Positions 61,465 through 64,000 of a DNA stretch of 64,000 bases are shown here, in pieces. Origin of the DNA: Labedella endophytica (GTDB lineage Bacteria > Actinomycetota > Actinomycetes > Actinomycetales > Microbacteriaceae); the NCBI RefSeq assembly GCF_003990045.1, contig NZ_RZGZ01000002.1, forward strand, positions 868,001 through 932,000, written 5' to 3'. Both the position numbers and the translations under genes were made by a program. Each line of letters begins with the position of its first letter. Position 1 is the stretch's first letter. Below the pieces are notes generated by a model, which was given only the letters and a program-made list of their open reading frames with translations, did not search any database and was not told the origin of the DNA.

Positions 61465-62222
61465 AGACCATCGCGGTCTACAGCACGAAAGGCGGCGTCG
61501 GGAAGACGACGGCGGCCGTGAACCTGGCGTGGGAAGCGGCGAAAGAACTCCGGGTGCTGCTCTGGGATCTCGACCCACAGGGCGCCGCGACGTTCCTGCT
61601 GAAGGTCAAGCCGAAGCTCAAGGGCGGTGTGGGAGCGCTCGTCGCAGGCCGGAGCACCGTGACGGGAGCCATCCGATCGACCGCGATCGCGAACCTCGAC
61701 GTGCTTCCGGCCGATGCCAGCTACCGCGACCTCGACCTCGTCTTCGATCATGCGAAGAAGTCGGAGCAGCGGGTCGCGAAGGTCCTCGAGCAGATCGACG
61801 ACGATTACGACGTGGTGATCCTGGACTGCCCGCCCGGTGCATCGCTGGTGGCCGAGAACGCCGTGTTCAGCGCGCACGTCGTCGTGGTCCCGCTCGTGCC
61901 GTCGCCATTGTCGATGCGATCACTCGAGCAGGTCACCGAGTTCGTGGCAGATGCCGGGTCCAAGGTGCGCGTGATCGGCTTCCTGTCGATGGTCGACCGG
62001 CGGAAGACCCAACACCGTGCGGCCGTCGACGAGCTTCCACAGGCCGACAGCTCGGTCACGGACATCGTCGTTCCGGCGACCGTCCAGGTCGAGCGGATGG
62101 GCACCGTTCGGGAGCCCATCGGCCGTTACGCCCCCACCTCCGAGGCCGCGCTCGCCTTCGGCGAGCTCTGGAAACGCGTCGCGTCGACCGCGAAGGTCAA
62201 AGCCCGCGGAAGCAAGCGCTGA
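61461..62222 (+). CDS. Orphan ParA/Soj-family ATPase
   Basis: This 253-residue deviant-Walker ATPase has MKTIAVYSTKGGVGKTTAAVN (Walker A with the signature Lys at KGGVGKTT, residues 10-17), LLWDLDPQGAATFLL (A'), and DYDVVILDCPPGASLVAENA (Walker B). VVVVPLVPSPLSMRSLEQV and GFLSMVDRRKTQHRAAVDEL follow. There is no ParB or parS-like array next to it. The coupled partner is the Lys-rich protein encoded just upstream, which may take the role of the DNA or cargo adaptor (inference). Possible roles are positioning of a cargo or chromosome region rather than plasmid partition. Confidence 0.88.
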   Translation: MKTIAVYSTKGGVGKTTAAVNLAWEAAKELRVLLWDLDPQGAATFLLKVKPKLKGGVGALVAGRSTVTGAIRSTAIANLDVLPADASYRDLDLVFDHAKKSEQRVAKVLEQIDDDYDVVILDCPPGASLVAENAVFSAHVVVVPLVPSPLSMRSLEQVTEFVADAGSKVRVIGFLSMVDRRKTQHRAAVDELPQADSSVTDIVVPATVQVERMGTVREPIGRYAPTSEAALAFGELWKRVASTAKVKARGSKR

Positions 62223-62250
62223 CCGGCTTCCCGAGGACGGAGAGGATCGA

Positions 62251-63735
62251 TCAGGCGTTCGAGAGGCTGTCCCCGCAGCGGAAGAACGCCGTGGTGAGCG
62301 CGTCGACGCCCTCCACCGTGGTCCACGGAAGGGTCTCACCGACCGTCCCGAGGGCGTAGATCGTGAAGACGAGGGTCGAGCCGTCGGCCGCCTCGATGAT
62401 GCCCGACAGTGTGTATGCGGAGAGGATGTACCCCGTCTTCGCGAACACGTGGCCGCGCGCCGCCTCGTTGTCCCCCGTGAAACGCCTGTCCTCGTCGAGG
62501 GTGCCCGTCTCCCCGGCGACCGGGAGGCCCGCCTCGATGGCTTCGAGCTCGCCGACGCCGTCCTCCACGAGCCCGAACAACCGAGTGAGGTACGACGGCG
62601 GCACTGCGTTGGCCGTGCTGAGACCGGAACCGTCGGCGACGACGATGCCGTCCGTCGGGATGCCGTACTCGGCGAGCGCCTCGGGGATGGCCTGCTGCAG
62701 CGACGCGAAGGTGTTGCCGGCTCCGAGCTCGATCGAGACGAGCCGTGCGAGCGCCTCGGCGATCATGTTGTCGCTCTCGAGCAGGCTGTCGTGGATGAGG
62801 GAGGCCACCGTCGGGGACGACACCGAGGCGAGTTCGTCGGCTCCGACGGATGCCGTGCCCGTCTCCACCGTCGCGCCCGGGAAGTACTTCGCGAAGGCCT
62901 CGGCCGTGCGCGCCACGGGGTCGGTGCCTCGCGGCGAGCCGGTGCGCGTCGGGTCCTCGCGATCGCCGTCGACCTGGAGGGCCGTCACCCGCGTCTGGTA
63001 CCCCTCGGCCGGCGAGTTCGGGTTCCAGTCGGGGCGCCAGTCGTCCGTGCCGAAGAGTGAGGAGTCGATGACGAGGCGGCTCACCGCGGTCGTCTCCCCC
63101 GCGGCGGTGAGGGCGACGGTGGTCTTCGCCGCGAGATCGTCGAGATGCGCGGCATCCGTGTAGACGGATTCCTCCCCGGTCGGCATCCGCGAGAGCGTGA
63201 TGTCCCCGCCGCCCACGAGCACGATCGTGCCGGGCTCGTCGCCCGCGACGACGCGCGTCTCGAAGGTGCGATCGGCCCCGAAGACGGCGAGCGCCGCCGC
63301 CGAGGTGATGACCTTGAAGGTGCTCGCGGTGCGGGCGGGGGTGTCGCCGGACCGGTCGAACAGGATCTCCCCCGTGTCGGCGTTGCGCACCTGCGCCTGG
63401 AGCGTCGCGAGTCGCGGGTCGGCGGCGGCGTCCGCGACCGAGCACATCCGCGGGGCCGTCGCCGGCACCGGATCGTCCGCGACGATGCGCGGGTCCTCGG
63501 TGGGTGTCGGGGTCGGAGTGGGGGTGACGACAGGCGCCGCCGTCGCTGTGGTCGCGACGGCTCCGAGGGACAGGACCGATGCTCCGACGAGCACCGCGGC
63601 GAGCGCTGCCGCGACGATGGACCGCGCCGCGCCACCGGGCGCGAACGGCCCCCTCCGCCGGATGTGCCGCGCGGCACCCTCCACCGTCCCGGGTCGCCCG
63701 GTCGTCTCGGGGACAGATGGGGCGGGCGAAGTCAC
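62251..63735 (-). CDS. dacB: D-alanyl-D-alanine carboxypeptidase/endopeptidase (PBP4 type)
   Basis: This 494-residue exported S13-family peptidase trims peptidoglycan cross-links. It has an N-terminal membrane or signal segment (about residues 39-66, then TPTPTPTPTEDP). The catalytic SxxK is in ASTFKVITSAAAL, the SxN in LESDNMIAEALARL and the KTG in VFAKTGYILSAYTL. The family insert domain lies between the first two motifs. The GTG start at 63735 comes only 6 nt after a TAGAAT -10 box, so the mRNA is likely leaderless; an alternative GTG is at 63684. It converges on the ParA-like gene. Confidence 0.92.
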   Translation of the reverse strand: MTSPAPSVPETTGRPGTVEGAARHIRRRGPFAPGGAARSIVAAALAAVLVGASVLSLGAVATTATAAPVVTPTPTPTPTEDPRIVADDPVPATAPRMCSVADAAADPRLATLQAQVRNADTGEILFDRSGDTPARTASTFKVITSAAALAVFGADRTFETRVVAGDEPGTIVLVGGGDITLSRMPTGEESVYTDAAHLDDLAAKTTVALTAAGETTAVSRLVIDSSLFGTDDWRPDWNPNSPAEGYQTRVTALQVDGDREDPTRTGSPRGTDPVARTAEAFAKYFPGATVETGTASVGADELASVSSPTVASLIHDSLLESDNMIAEALARLVSIELGAGNTFASLQQAIPEALAEYGIPTDGIVVADGSGLSTANAVPPSYLTRLFGLVEDGVGELEAIEAGLPVAGETGTLDEDRRFTGDNEAARGHVFAKTGYILSAYTLSGIIEAADGSTLVFTIYALGTVGETLPWTTVEGVDALTTAFFRCGDSLSNA

Positions 63736-63741
63736 TCCTCG

Positions 63742-63747
63742 ATTCTA
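63742..63747 (-). promoter_or_regulatory. -10 box for a leaderless dacB transcript
   Basis: TAGAAT (minus strand) is separated from the dacB GTG at 63735 by 6 nt. The expected transcription start coincides with the start codon, and there is no properly spaced Shine-Dalgarno sequence. Confidence 0.55.
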
Positions 63748-63794
63748 CGAGCGGTCGGCGGGGGACGTCCGCCGACGGTGGAGGAGCACGACCG

Positions 63795-64000
63795 TCACTC
63801 CGTGCACGGCTTCAGCGCGACCGCCGCTCGGCGCGCTCCGGCGTCGACGAGCACATCCACGTTGTCCGTGCGCTGCTCGACGGAACCTCGACCGCGCGGA
63901 AGACGTCGAACCTCCTCCTCGACGACTGCGTCGAGGAGTTGCGCGACGATCGCCGGGTGCGGGTGCACATACGGCCGGTCCCAGAACGGCACCGTCGCCT
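63795..64000 (-). CDS. Unrecognised protein, C-terminal part (runs off the window)
   Basis: The frame is open from the right edge to a TGA at 63795. The visible 68 residues include VPFWDRPYVHPHPAIVAQLL, DAVVEEEVRRLPRGRGSVEQ and an ending AAVALKPCTE. Codons prefer G/C in the third position as in true genes here. A GTG at 63992 could also start it. No domain was recognised. It precedes dacB by about 60 nt on the same strand. Confidence 0.4.
   Translation of the reverse strand, partial: ATVPFWDRPYVHPHPAIVAQLLDAVVEEEVRRLPRGRGSVEQRTDNVDVLVDAGARRAAVALKPCTE

Overview
The window is high-GC, gene-dense bacterial DNA with many GTG starts and 4-nt stop/start overlaps. It encodes a GTP-type PEP carboxykinase, an sdhCDAB operon with actinobacterial short membrane subunits, a RamB/ScfR-type regulator and a LAVTG sortase-sorted surface protein. 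Together these point to an actinobacterium, most likely a member of the Microbacteriaceae (inference; no rRNA or other phylogenetic marker is in the window).

Layout. 1-4.4 kb: a BMP-lipoprotein nucleoside-type ABC importer (minus strand, second permease cut by the window edge), followed by an ABC-F ATPase. 6.4-11 kb: a GH65 disaccharide phosphorylase with its beta-phosphoglucomutase, then a mannose-1-phosphate guanylyltransferase. 11-16 kb: corA and sdhCDAB. 16-21 kb: an FHA protein, a YihY-type membrane protein, exonuclease III, trpS and a GNAT acetyltransferase. 21-26 kb: glpD-glpF-glpK with a divergent SorC/DeoR-type regulator. 26.3-30 kb: an FMN riboswitch followed by ribD-ribE-ribBA-ribH, then an MHS-family transporter. 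31.7-33 kb: a DUF559 nuclease-like gene bracketed by composite inverted repeats. 33-35 kb: a fused TMD-NBD ABC exporter with an Ala-Gly microsatellite inside its NBD. 35-39 kb: pckG divergent from a RamB-like regulator.

38.8-51.2 kb: a large glucuronide-utilisation operon. It contains a family-5 binding lipoprotein, a permease, a permease-ATPase fusion, a second ATPase, uxaC, uxuB, uidA and mannonate dehydratase. A LacI-type regulator faces it, with palindromic operators between. 51.3-58.8 kb: one 2499-residue surface protein with 22 TIG/IPT repeats ordered in four-repeat superunits. 59-64 kb: pncA, a NUDIX hydrolase, a small conserved-looking protein, a Lys-rich protein plus orphan ParA pair, and a PBP4-type D-Ala-D-Ala carboxypeptidase.

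Most of the window is core metabolism and sugar catabolism. The least explained parts are: (1) the roughly 1.2 kb unit at 31753-32951, where a Vsr/DUF559-like gene sits between mirror-image blocks of a short palindrome; (2) the TIG giant, in which cysteine pairs occur in alternate repeats and one repeat has lost both together; (3) the in-frame hexanucleotide repeat inside an ABC nucleotide-binding domain; (4) two related long palindromes about 10 nt after stop codons; (5) the Lys-rich/ParA pair. No tRNA, rRNA, CRISPR array, prophage or classical insertion sequence was seen.
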